Assembly (NCBI GenBank): GCA_002633025.1 | Contig: NMRB01002200.1 | Coordinates: 55,492 to 119,491 of the forward strand | Direction: 5' to 3' | DNA length: 64,000 bases | Source of the DNA: Notospermus geniculatus | Lineage: Eukaryota > Nemertea > Pilidiophora > Heteronemertea > Lineidae | The notes under the pieces: generated by a model | What the model saw: only the letters and a program-made list of their open reading frames with translations | Database searches by the model: none | Told to the model about the DNA's origin: nothing | Shown: one piece after another, positions 28,147 to 38,285 of the stretch | How positions within the stretch are numbered: the first letter of the stretch is position 1 | Layout: each line of letters opens with the position of its first letter | Position numbers and translations under genes: made by a program

Positions 28147-28372
28147 CCGGGTTCGAATCCAGCCCGGGCCATATGGGATTTAATTCCCGGCTCTTCACGT
28201 CCGTCGCATGGGACAGTAAGCCGTGGTGCCTTGTACCTTGTGTCTTTGCAAGGGCAGGTAAAAGACCCCATCCAAGTGAGGAACATGAGTAGCTTGTGAT
28301 GGCCTCCTCCGTACTTACCAGGGCTAATAATGCTATAGCGTCGGCCCTGACGGAAAAATCAAATACAACAAC
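28147..28372 (+). mobile_element. tRNA-derived SINE-like insertion (unit A only)
   Basis: The pol III B box GGTTCGAATCC is at 28150-28160. Downstream, GCATGGGACAGTAAGCCGTG and GGGCAGGTAAAAGACCCC recall the conserved central domain of several marine-invertebrate SINEs. It ends AAATACAACAACA. Unit B lacks exactly this segment (ATATCATTT then GAGTTTTC). The A box is missing, so the 5' end is truncated; a clean target duplication is not seen. Confidence 0.7.
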
Positions 28373-28808
28373 AAGTTTTCAAATTTGATACTTTGTTAAT
28401 TTCAAGAATTTTGAAAAAAAATCGAATGCCATCAGGCCCACGTAGTCAAATGAAAAAGATTCCAACGTAATTTTCTGACTTGTTCAATCATATGAGATAG
28501 CAATTTCAATAAATGACAAAAAATGAAGAAAAAAGGCATCGAAATCACCAATTTTTAAAAAATTATGCCGCAAAAACGAAGTGGTATATTGATGCCAATA
28601 TTTCTTCATAAAGTTTCCATGATAAAGTAGTATGATATGAAATCAATTTCGAATCTCCATTTGTACACCCACAAGAACGCAATTAACAATAACATCCTCA
28701 TCTTTATTCCTGTATATATAACATCATATTCTACACGATCGATTTCGCTCTGTCTACAGTAGCCTCATCAGGTGCTTTTTTGCGAAGTGCTTCTCCTCGG
28801 CTGAACTA

Positions 28809-29045
28809 AAGTGGAACCTGTCTACATTGAACCTTGGAGGAATTATACTGACAGTATAATTCCTCCAAGATTGAACACTCACGGGGAATTTCAAAAGCGT
28901 TCATTGTAAGGAGGTGTTGATCAATGTACCAAGGGTCACCGTACTAGGTGATCCTTTACTCTTAGATCTGGCGGGGAATTTCAAAGTGTTCAATGTAGGC
29001 AGTTTGTTCAAAGTACCAAGGTGTTCAATGTGACAGGTTCCACTG
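28809..29045. mobile_element. Tc1/mariner-type MITE (unit A only)
   Basis: Ends AAGTGGAACCTGTCTACATT and (reverse) CAGTGGAACCTGTCACATTG with TA at both borders (28807-28808, 29046-29047). Unit B has the empty site CTGAACTACAACAT. Inside, GGAGGAATTATACTGACAG forms a further hairpin. Confidence 0.85.
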
Positions 29046-29659
29046 TACAACATACTAATACAAATAAGTACAAATGTATTTTATACTTATACAATGTATG
29101 TTGTTCAGGCCGAAGGCGCCTAACTCTGTGTTCCTGGACCCGATCAGAAAACCTATCTCACAAGCCACTGTGTTTGAAGCGGCCGGATTACCTTTGAAGT
29201 GACTCCATCATTTTACTGCAAAAACGTAGACAGTTCACGACCGTTTGAAGATGATTTTATTCTCAGTTTTAATGAGCTGTGAGGTCCCATGCGCTGCTGA
29301 CACCAAGCGGTAACAACTGGAAATAAGGCGCCAGGCCCTTCCCCTTTATACCTATTTAGCATGAACTGACAATAGGCCGTAAATCCATGTGTACGCCCAT
29401 ACAAAAATTTCATGCCATTTTTGGGACAGTAGAAGACTATCTTAAAGAATCGTTCTGTAGTGGTATACAGGGATCTCTCACTAAGGTAAAGTCGATTGCT
29501 TCATGAAGAATCAGTTTGTCAATATTTCTAATTATCGGCACCCATTTCGAGTAGGCCTAACTGTGTATGCGTAGTGCATTTTCCGGAAGCATTTGTTGCT
29601 CCACCTGTATATTATAGTAGTAGGTAAGAGGGTATGGTGTAAAGCCACCGTGAGTAGAC

Positions 29660-30190
29660 ACCTTGCCATATTATTTTCCCAGAGGATAATAACAAACACT
29701 GAATGTACACCATTGATGTACAGCATGTTTTAAAATGCGCAAAAACATAAAACTTTGCTGTGCAACTGTCTCATATAACAGTAATATTACATTAATACGC
29801 ACTGAGCCTTGGCTTACTTTTGGTAAAATAGTAGTTCAGAAAAGAAAAACTATACTTCTTTTTTGCTAAACCAACCTTGAGTCCAGGTTTGTGAATCGTC
29901 ATGTTCACACTGTGGGATAGGACCGACACACCTGGAGCCGAGGTTTGGCTTAAAAGGGCATAATAGAAGTCTTTTAACATTTTTTGTGCGAAATATCTGC
30001 AAAAATTGTGGCCTGAGCAAGGTTCATCACATTTGGCATTGCTGAGGAGGTGTTCATTTTGTAACTTTTCATGAAAGTTTTGTGTAATTGCAGGTTTTAA
30101 AACATGCTGTACATCAATGGTGTACATTCACTGTACATTCAGTGTTCGTTGTTACCTTCTGGGAAAAAATGGCCGACTTTGGCAAGGTAT
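29660..30190. repeat. inverted repeat with ~80-bp arms
   Basis: The left arm contains CACTGAATGTACACCATTGA and GTACAGCATGTTTTAAAA; the right arm at 30090-30190 is its reverse complement with an extra TGTACATTCAC. The interior ~350 bp is noncoding. It separates units A and B. Confidence 0.7.
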
Positions 30191-30288
30191 CTATAGCTGC
30201 CTGTAGTTGGATACATGTACATGTACATGTCCGAATAGGCTAACTATGGGCGACTGATTTGTTCCACGCGGTCGTGCCTCAGACTTAA

Positions 30289-30904
30289 AGCTGAACTGCA
30301 TGATCAAAAAGCCCTCGTGCGGCGAGCAAAAGAAATGCTAACGCCCTGCAAACACCTCAAACGAAGGCTCAGAACATGATAGACCCAACAAGGCCAGGAG
30401 GGCGCCACCTTTATTATTGTCTTCGGGCAACAGAGCTGTCAACATCTCCGGATACCTCCTACAGTACTCAAAGAAAAAAATTATAGTCATTTAGACGGGA
30501 TTCGAACCTTCTGATTTGTAATCCACTCGGCCAACGAGCCAGCTGACAAGAACATGATTATGTTTGACATAGACGTAGGCCTTCGACTTGCGTAATAATA
30601 CTATGAATAAGAGAAAACACAGGAAGCCTACCAACATGATCGGTGGCCGAATGGGGAAGACGGTGGAGCAAAGATAACAGTGCGCGGGTTCGATTCCAGC
30701 TGGGTCGAACTTTTTTTCTTTCAAAAAAGTGTTCAGCAGGAGCTCACCAGAGGATGTTGACACCTTGACAGCTCGAAGACAAATAAGGTGCGCCCTCCTG
30801 GCCTCGTGGGGTCTATCATGCTCTGAGCCTTCGTTTGAGGTGTTTGCAGGGAGTTAGCATTTCTCTTGCTCGTCGCATGGGGGCTTTTCGTTCATGCAGA
30901 CGCT
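30289..30904. mobile_element. TTAA-flanked foldback element with two diverging tRNA-like units
   Basis: TTAA stands at 30285-30288 and 30905-30908. The outer arms (~150 bp each) pair from AGCTGAACTGCATG / AGCGTCTGCATG through GAGAAATGCTAAC and GCCAGGAGGGCG to GAGCTGTCAA. Next inside each arm is a T-rich tract with CTTT, then a tRNA-like block. The left block is on the minus strand (A box region at 30523-30541, B box GGTTCGAATCC at 30498-30508); the right block is on the plus strand (A box GTGGCCGAATGG at 30642, B box GGTTCGATTCC at 30687-30697). The two heads differ (A-B spacing ~33 versus ~45 bp), although the arms are alike. Confidence 0.8.
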
Positions 30905-31392
30905 TTAAAGTGATCCGAAAAAGTCAGTCGGCGTCTGTTCCGTGCCATCGCAAGGTCGACCTGACATTAGCATAAGTTCATATGTACTAGCGTTACAGTC
31001 CCATTCGGATTAAAATCCAAACTTAATTGCGCCGTCTATAAACAGTAATAATAACCATAATGGGCGAACAGGTCACCGCCGATTCAGTTTACCTGTTCAG
31101 ACGACAAATTTATTGCGGAATAAATGGTGCGTACTAGCTAGCACGGATTAACAACCGTACAAAATATGTTAGTGTGGATCAAATCGGAACTCAGATGACC
31201 AGTTCCTCCGTTGTTGTAATCGGAGACTTCCAAGTAACTTGATAAATTGCATTCTCAGAAATAGAAATACCCCGACATGTCTATTGTTGCAGAAAAACCA
31301 TTTCAATTGAAGGCTGAGGTGTCTTTAAGTTATAACATTCTCAAATTTTTGCGTGTTGAAACACTCCCGAACTTCTGTAAGGATATACATAT
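30905..31392. repeat. GPCR unit B: 5' block, first part
   Basis: Homologous to 37560-38025 (unit C) and, from ~31220, to 22505-22675 (unit A). It contains CGGCGTCTGTTCCGTGCCAT and CTAGCTAGCACGGA. No coding sequence supported. Confidence 0.65.
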
Positions 31393-31944
31393 CAACGTGG
31401 AGAATCAGCAGCGCAGTAGCTGAGTTTCTTAGGTGGCAGCACTGGTATCCGAGTCGGAACATGGCGGCTGTGTCACATATCGATGTGTGTGTTGCCGACT
31501 AAAACGCGAAAGATGGAGAGTTTCGGTCGAGGTGAGCGAATTTTAAGTAAATTCGAGGATGATCTAGTGATAATTTGCAATAGAACACGCCGAAATATAG
31601 GTGCTGAAGGAGTGTTGTTTCTTTGTTTGAAGTGGAAATGTTCGTAGTGTAGGCCGGTTGTTTCATTGATCGCAGTGATCAGCTGGTGACACTTGAACGT
31701 TTCCACTTCAAATGTAAAATCGACTACGTAATTCCAATTAAGGAAGCTTTAGATTAATAGACGATAAACTGGAGGTCATCCTCGGCATGGTCTAAGTGTG
31801 TATACCTTTCATCTTCGGTACATTTGCTCCCCGCTTTGGAGTTGACTATCTTCAACACTTGTGACACAGCCGCCATGTTCCGACTCGGATACCAGTGCTG
31901 CCACCTGAAAAACTCGGCTACTGCGCTGCTGATTCTCCACGGTG
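31393..31944. mobile_element. 552-bp foldback insertion with 5-bp target duplication (unit B only)
   Basis: CAACGTGGAGAATCAGCAGC and (reverse) CACCGTGGAGAATCAGCAGC open ~80-bp arms. CATAT is duplicated at 31388-31392 and 31945-31949. Units A (22664) and C (38012) show the empty site GGATATACATATTG. A short inner inverted repeat with GAAGTGGAAA lies in the middle. The CA terminus and 5-bp duplication would suit some hAT-type elements, but no transposase is present. Confidence 0.85.
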
Positions 31945-32194
31945 CATATTGAGGCTTTGGAGCAGATGTCATTCAGTGACAAGAGCAACAGCCAAAACGT
32001 CCGGGGGTACAGAATGTTCAGAAACTTTAAATTCAGTTCCAAAGATCTATGTATTTCCTAACCATCATGGTTGCTAAGTGTGGAGGCAAAACGCACCATC
32101 GCAGATGTTTATTCACGTTGGATTACATGTAGGGAAGAAAGACAGAGGCTGATTTTCTCTTTCTCGACGGTATATAGTGCAAACTATTTCGAGT

Positions 32195-32457
32195 CTGGTA
32201 ATGAGCAATACGTCCTCAAAGATTACACCGTCTATTGCTGAATCATGAATTTTCTTTACTACCCAGTAGCCGTCTCTCGGTTCGTAAGTTGAAAAACGCT
32301 GTTGACATTGCTATGTACGTCATAACGGTTCCATATTTGCAGCCGATCTTTGGCATCGTTGGTTTACAAGGAAACTTTCTAACATTCTAACGAACCAGCA
32401 GAAGTAGGCCTGCAGCTTGTTACTGTGTTTAAACGTTGGTGGCTCTTGAAGTGACAA
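32195..32457 (+). pseudogene. decayed first part of the GPCR, unit B
   Basis: ATGAGCAATACGTCCTCAAAG...GTTGACATTGCTATGTACG...GGCATCGTTGGTTTACAAGG aligns with the receptor from MSNTSS through TM1 and stops at GAACCAGCAGAAG (MSQKK position). It contains an in-frame TGA after GAATCA and a frameshift. The next ~55 bp (GGCCTGCAGCTTGTTAC...GTGGCTCTTGAAG) are shared by all three units. Confidence 0.85.
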
Positions 32458-32887
32458 TAGGGAGTTTTCGCAAATCTGACAAAAAACGAAGTACGAAATA
32501 CGAAATTAGACGTCATATCCATGACATAATGTACTTCAGGAAATGGCTGGTACCACAAATATCGCCTGCTGCAAGAGCGTCTTTTAGCGTATGACCATAA
32601 AGACATCAAATGAAGTCTTTATGGTATGATGTTATAACGACAGAGGTACAGTGTATATTGAACTTTGAAATTTATCTTTCGTTTCCACTTCGTTGATACG
32701 AATTGCAAATTTAAAAATTCAAGATGCGCCATAACTCTTTCGATCTTACATGACATGCTAAAAGACGCACTGGCAGGAGGGACATTTGTGGTACCAACCA
32801 TTTTCCTGAAATACATTACGTCATGGATATGACGTCCAATTTCGTATTTCGTACTTCGTTTTTCGTCAGATTTGTGAAAACCCCCTA
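32458..32887. mobile_element. TAGGGAG-ended foldback element upstream of GPCR B
   Basis: TAGGGAGTTTTCGCAAATCTG...CGAAGTACGAAATACGAAA and the reverse ...GTTTTTCGTCAGATTTGTG-AAAACCCCCTA. Arms ~140 bp, with inner CATATCCATGACATAATG. A relative lies at 45920-46312. It sits at the same site as the unrelated-armed element of unit A (25741-25862). Confidence 0.9.
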
Positions 32888-32958
32888 ATAATATGAAGCT
32901 TTTTGCACGAATACATGTAGGCCTATGTACGCCCTGACATTTCGAAAAACTGACGTCG

Positions 32959-33969
32959 ATGATGCATCTGGACATGAGCAACACTTCCTCAATGATCACA
33001 CCATCCGTTGGTGAATCGAGTAGCCTTGCGACAGCTGCCGTCAGTTCGTTGAAATACGCTGTTGACATTGCTATCTACGTCATGACGGTTCCTTTGCCGC
33101 CGATGCTTGGCATTGTTGGTCTGCTGGGAAACGGCCTGAGCTACATTCTAATGAGCCAGAAAAAGTATGCAAAGAGCACGGCGTGTTTCTACATGCGCTG
33201 TCTGGCCGTTTTAGATTGTTTCTACATCTACGGAAGAATGTTCCTGCGTTATATTTTGGTGATGGCGCCACATCGTTTTGAGAACATCCGCGTCAAGCAT
33301 CCATTTTGTTTGTACTATTTCGTGAATTTCAAATTGGGACAGTTTCTCTCACCATGGTTACTGGTTATCATGGCATTCAACCGGTTCCTCGCCGTCAATT
33401 GGCCGCTTAAGGCTGCCACAATTTTAACCATGCGGCGGTCTAAGATAAGCGCTATTGTCGTGTTTGCATGCGGTATACTCCTCGGTCTTGTGCAGCTGTC
33501 AAGAACGTGGCAAGAAAAGTACAACAATCACTGGATATGCCCTTATCATTACGACCCACCTTTTGACGTCGTCTATTACTGGATTGGAGGAGTAACTGAA
33601 ACGTATTTGCCAATACTTGGTATTTCCTTTTTCAACATTGGGATTCTGATTGCCATTAGCAGAAGCAAACGAGACAAGGAGCTGAAGAAATCGAAAACAG
33701 GCTCCAGGGACTCCTCCGTGAACCTGGCCACTTTTTTGGTGACTAGTACCTTCATTGTGTTCAGGATTCCAAATGAAATCGGCGATTTTTACTGGGGTTA
33801 CAGACAGGGGGAAGTGACCCCTGACATTCAGCAGTTAAAAAGACTTTCACTCAATATTGGTGTTCTTGGCAAGGCTATGATCTACTGCCTCAACTCGTAT
33901 ATTTATGTGTTAGCTTGCAAACGGCTGAGACAGGAGATGTTTCGAATAGTTTTATGCTTTCGAAAATAA
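32959..33969 (+). CDS. class A (rhodopsin-like) GPCR, copy B
   Basis: 336-residue single-exon receptor, differing from copy A at about ten positions, for example Met for Val in the N-terminus, Gly for Cys after the TM1 Asn (GNG instead of GNC), ELKK for EMNK in the third inner loop, and NIGVLGK for NTGVLAK in TM7. All helices, the PFC and HWIC disulphide cysteines, the NRF variant of D/E-R-Y and the NSYIY variant of NPxxY are retained. The ATG is preceded by TGACGTCG as in A and C. Neighbours: the relic of its own 5' end and a foldback element lie within 0.8 kb upstream. No frame damage, so it should be functional if expressed. Confidence 0.9.
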   Translation: MMHLDMSNTSSMITPSVGESSSLATAAVSSLKYAVDIAIYVMTVPLPPMLGIVGLLGNGLSYILMSQKKYAKSTACFYMRCLAVLDCFYIYGRMFLRYILVMAPHRFENIRVKHPFCLYYFVNFKLGQFLSPWLLVIMAFNRFLAVNWPLKAATILTMRRSKISAIVVFACGILLGLVQLSRTWQEKYNNHWICPYHYDPPFDVVYYWIGGVTETYLPILGISFFNIGILIAISRSKRDKELKKSKTGSRDSSVNLATFLVTSTFIVFRIPNEIGDFYWGYRQGEVTPDIQQLKRLSLNIGVLGKAMIYCLNSYIYVLACKRLRQEMFRIVLCFRK

Positions 33970-35620
33970 TCGATGCCTCTAATTTTTTTTGACGTAAGAA
34001 AATCGAAGTGTCCGGAACAGTCTTTGGTACTACATTGTACATGATACTGCTGTCACGAAGTTCATTATCATGTTATAGCGCCAGAGTGTGTGATTGTGTG
34101 CAGTGCTTTCTTATTATAGTGTGTGTGGCGTGTCTGAGTGTTAGTCCTGTGTGATTGTGTAGATGGAGTCAGTGAGGTGGTGTGTTAGTGTGTGACTTGT
34201 CTGTGTGGTGGAGCTGTGCGAAGAACTTCCTGTGGTGTAGGAGCGATTGGTGCCATGTTTGTGCAATCTTTGATGTTCCAAGTTTTTAATCAACACAAAT
34301 TTGTTGTCATCCTCTTTTATTTGGTTTCATTGGTTTCATATGGCTTGGGGTATACAGTCGTCCTCAAATTTATTCATTCCCCATGAAAAATTATAGGAAA
34401 AAATATTTAAAAAATGCAAATGAGCTGAACTGGCGTGTCTTAGGCTTCATTGAATGACGTTTAGTTGGAATGTACAGAGATTTAAAAAATATGACCAAAA
34501 TATCACAGAGATATCACAATTTCAAAATATCATGAAAAACTCAACTTTTTAAAATTTCAAATATCTGATTCGAAATCGAAATCATATCATCCTATGACCA
34601 ATTCTAAAAACTGCAGTGAAGAAAGGTTTCGAAAATCTCACTTCGATTTTGTGAAATTGCAAAATATCATTTGAGTTTTCAAATTTGATACTTTGATAAT
34701 TTCAAGAATTTTGAAAAAAAATCGAATGCCATCAGGCCCACGTAGTCAAATGAAAAAGATTCCAACGTAATTTTCTGACTTGTTCAATCATATGAGATAG
34801 CAATTTCAATAAATGACAAAAAATGAAGAAAAAGGCATCGAAATCACCAATTTTTAAAAAATTATGCCACCAAAACGAAGTGGTATATTGATGCCAATAT
34901 TTCTTCACAAAGTTTCCATGATAAGGTAGTATGATATGAAATTAATTTCGAATCTCCATTTGTACACCCACAAGAACGCAATTAACAATAACATCCTCAT
35001 CTTTATTCCTGTATATATAACATCATATTCTACACGATCGATTTCGCTCTGTCTACAGTAGCCTCATCAGGTGCTTTTTTGCGAAGTGCTTCTCCTCGGC
35101 TGAACTACAACATACTAATACAAATAAGTACAAATGTATTTTATACTTATACAATGTATGTTGTTTAGGCCGAAGGCGCCTAACTCTGTGTTCCTGGACC
35201 CGATCAGAAAACCTATCTCACCAAGCCACTGTGTTTGAAGCGGCCGGATTACCTTTGAAGTGACTCCATCATTTTACTGCAAAAAGGTTGACAGTTCACG
35301 ACCGTTTGAAGAGGATTTTATTATCAGTTTTATGAGCTGTGAGGTCCCATGCGCTGCTGACACCAAGCGGTAACAACTGGAAATAAGGCGCCAGGCCCTT
35401 CCCCTTTATACCTATTTAGCATGAACTGACAATAGGCCGTAAATCCATGTGTACGCCCATATAAAAATTTCATGCCATTTTTGGGACAGTAGAAGACTAT
35501 CTTAATAACTCGTTCTGTAGTGGTATACAGGGATCTCTCACTAAGGTAAAGTCGATTGCTTCATGAAGAATCAGTTTGTCAATATTTCTAATTATCGGCA
35601 CCCGTTTCGAGTAGGCCAAC
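33970..35620 (+). other. GPCR unit B: 3' block
   Basis: Runs parallel to the unit A 3' block without its three insertions, so it shows the pre-insertion arrangement. It ends near GAGTAGGCC at 35615, where unit A homology stops. The short frames here (for example MTCLCGGAVRRTSCGVG) are shared with A but have no domain; probably UTR or noncoding. Confidence 0.6.
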
Positions 35621-35814
35621 ACAATGAAATACAATACAACGTACCTCCCATTCACACAAATTATAAAGGCCGAACAATGCCAAAAGAGGAATGAATTTCT
35701 ATTGAAAACAGGTTAAAGTCAAAAATCACCGTTTATTCTTGACGGATCAAGAAAAGCTTCTGTAACTTTTTAGCGTCACTTCTTACCTAATCAAGGTTGA
35801 ATTTGCGGGGAGAA

Positions 35815-36087
35815 NNNNNNNNNNNNNNNNNNNNNNNNNNNNNNNNNNNNNNNNNNNNNNNNNNNNNNNNNNNNNNNNNNNNNNNNNNNNNNNNNNNNNN
35901 NNNNNNNNNNNNNNNNNNNNNNNNNNNNNNNNNNNNNNNNNNNNNNNNNNNNNNNNNNNNNNNNNNNNNNNNNNNNNNNNNNNNNNNNNNNNNNNNNNNN
36001 NNNNNNNNNNNNNNNNNNNNNNNNNNNNNNNNNNNNNNNNNNNNNNNNNNNNNNNNNNNNNNNNNNNNNNNNNNNNNNNNNNNNNNN
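35815..36087. other. assembly gap (273 N)
   Basis: Run of N. The foldback element at 36088-36727 begins right at its right edge, so the gap may hide more of that element. Confidence 1.
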
Positions 36088-36727
36088 CTTAAAGTTAGGG
36101 TACTGGAAATAAAAAGGGGTCAAAAATATGATGTCATCAGATCATATCAATATTGGTGTCAAAATGTAGGTCTGCGAGTGTACTTCAAGAAAATATGTGC
36201 CCCAAAGTCAGATTTGGCCCGTGAGCCCCTACAAAAGGGGTTAAAAAAGGGAAAAATCCAACTTCGACCCCTTGCCATTGGCTTCAGGGGCAACTTCAGC
36301 CAATAAAAGTCGATCAGTTACACTCAGATAAGTAATACCTTCATTTTGATACCCATCTTGTGATGGTTACTTTGGCCCAAAGTCCTTAAGGGCCAAAACA
36401 GGTAAAAAAGGGTCGAAAAAAGGGTCTATGTATACCCGAATAGATCGTGGTGTCAAGATGGGTATCAAAATGTAGGTATTACTTATCTGAGTGGAACTGA
36501 TCAAATTTTATGGGCTGAAGTTGCCTCTGAAGCCAATGGCAAGGGGTCAAAGTTGGGATTTTCCCTTTTTTTAGCCCCTTCTGTAGGGGAACAAGGGCCT
36601 GATCTTGCCTTGGGATGCATATTTCCTTGAAGTACACTCGCAGACCTACATTTTGACACCAATATTGATATGATCTGATGACATCATATTTTTGACCCCT
36701 TTTTATTTCCAGTACCCTAACTTTAAG
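36088..36727. mobile_element. large foldback element with ~270-bp arms
   Basis: CTTAAAGTTAGGGTACTGGAA...TGATGTCATCAGATCATATC...GGTATTACTTATCTGAGT mirrors back to CCAGTACCCTAACTTTAAG. The axis is near 36405, with a ~60-bp loop. The arms differ by small substitutions (~90% identical). Noncoding. The left end abuts the gap. Confidence 0.85.
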
Positions 36728-36869
36728 GGTCTCTTTCTCACTTGCTGCCGGGTTTGAGAAAGTCTACCCAAGATTTTCTTATAATATGGATACTCTCCTC
36801 TCAGAAACAGTAGAGTAACTTAGGGTACATCTTATGCACACAGGAACCCCCCTAGCCCATGGACTAACA

Positions 36870-37110
36870 GGCGGCATCTGGACACGGCGGAATGATACAT
36901 GTAACCATGTTCAGGTCTCCTGCGACTACAGCATCGGAAAGTTCTGGCAGTCATGCGACTTATGATCATGTGACTTCTTCAAGAAAGTTCTGGCAGTCAT
37001 GTGACTTGTGACCGTGTGACTTTTTCAAGATGGCAGCGCCCATGCAGGGTATGAAAATGCTGATCACTCACGGGGTCACTCATTGGTTAACTAAAATAGA
37101 CAAACTTTTG
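36870..37110. repeat. block repeated at 40690-40975 (unit C borders)
   Basis: GGCGGCATCTGGACACGG...TTCTGGCAGTCATG...AAGATGGCAGCGCCCATGC...CTCATTGGTTAACTAAAATA recurs at the other end of unit C. An internal ~50-bp part (AAGTTCTGGCAGTCATG...CTTCTTCAAG) is repeated two or three times. The pair suggests the endpoints of the segmental duplication. Confidence 0.7.
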
Positions 37111-37340
37111 GATAATCGCACGACGACGTCGTTAACTCAAGTCAGGTCGACTGCGACTGGATTACGCCCGTCGCGATCATGATTCGTCGTTGCGAAGAAG
37201 TTGAACCTGTTACTCTTGCGATTCGCGATCTTTTTGGTCGGCGACTGATCCTGATCGTCGCAAGTGAGACACAACTGCAGTAATGTCACACCATATGGGG
37301 GACTGATTTGTTCCACCGCGTGGTCGTGCCTCAGACTTAA

Positions 37341-37555
37341 AGGACCACAGTATTGCTTCCCAATGCTGCGTTACACCTACCCGCGTTAAGGGAGACCTCT
37401 ATTGACGACTTGGTAAACCACGCATGCTACTACGTGCAGTGCATTGTAGTGTAATCATACATTCTCCAACACTGGGGCGAAAGGCTTAACTACAGTATTG
37501 GAGAATGATGTCGGTGGCGCCGGCTGTCGACAGAAAGTGGCAATACCGTGGTCCT
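37341..37555. mobile_element. TTAA-flanked MITE at the site that holds the 616-bp element in unit B
   Basis: AGGACCACAGTATTG and (reverse) AGGACCACGGTATTG with TTAA at 37337-37340 and 37556-37559. The flanks CGTGCCTCAGAC and AGTGATCCG are the same as around 30289-30904. An inner pair CATTCTCCAA/TTGGAGAATG is present. Confidence 0.9.
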
Positions 37556-37559
37556 TTAA

Positions 37560-38285
37560 AGTGATCCGGAAAAGTCAGTCGGCGTCTTTTCCGTGCCATC
37601 GCAAGGTCGACCTGACATTGCATAAGTTCATACATGTACTAGCATTACAATCCCTAAACTGCGCCGTCTATAAACAGCAATAATAACTAATGGGCAAACG
37701 GGTCACCATCGATTCGGTTCACCTGTTCAGACGACAAATTCATTGCGGAATAAATGGTGCGTACTAGCTAGCACGGACTAACAACCGTACAAAATATGTT
37801 AGTGCGGATCAAATCGGAACTCAGATGACCAGTTCCTACGTTGTTGTAATAGGAGACTTCCAAGTAACTTGATAAATTGCATTCTCAGAAATAGAAATAC
37901 CCCGATATGACGATTATTGCAATAAAATACATTTCAGTTGAAGGCTGAGGTGTATTCAGGTTATAACATTCTCATATTTTTGCGTGTTGAAACACTCCCC
38001 AACTTATGTGAGGATATACATATTGAGGAGCTGAAACAGGTATCATTCAGTGACAAGATCAACAGCCAAAACGTCCGGGGGTACAGAATGTTCAGAAACT
38101 GCAGGACAAAGAGGGTTTATTCTTCAAATTCAAATTCAATTCCAAAGATCTATTTCCTAAACATCATGGTTGCTACGCGCGGCGAAACGCACCATCGCAG
38201 ATTTTCATTCACGTTGGATTACATGTAGGGAAGGAGGAGAGAGGCTGATTTTCTCTTTCTCGACGGTATATAGTGCAAACGAGTC
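37560..38285. repeat. GPCR unit C: 5' block
   Basis: Homologous to 30909-31392 + 31950-32195 (B) and 22505-22890 (A). The frame MKAEVYSGYNIL is present as in A but shifts phase in the middle, so I do not call a gene. Confidence 0.65.

Larger units (their letters stand above)
26935..29570 (+). other. GPCR unit A: 3' block with unit-specific insertions
   Basis: Homologous to 33970-35620 in unit B, from ATCGATGCCTCTAA to CGAGTAGGCC. No gene is recognised. Relative to B it carries three extra segments listed separately (27018-27514, 28147-28372, 28809-29045). Much of it is AT-rich and, given its conservation after the receptor, may hold the 3' UTR. No AATAAA close to the stop is obvious. Confidence 0.6.

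Noticed and set aside
30492-30710. Functional tRNA genes
   Set aside because: A and B boxes are recognisable, but acceptor stems do not pair well and both lie in a repeat; tRNA-derived repeat heads are a better reading.
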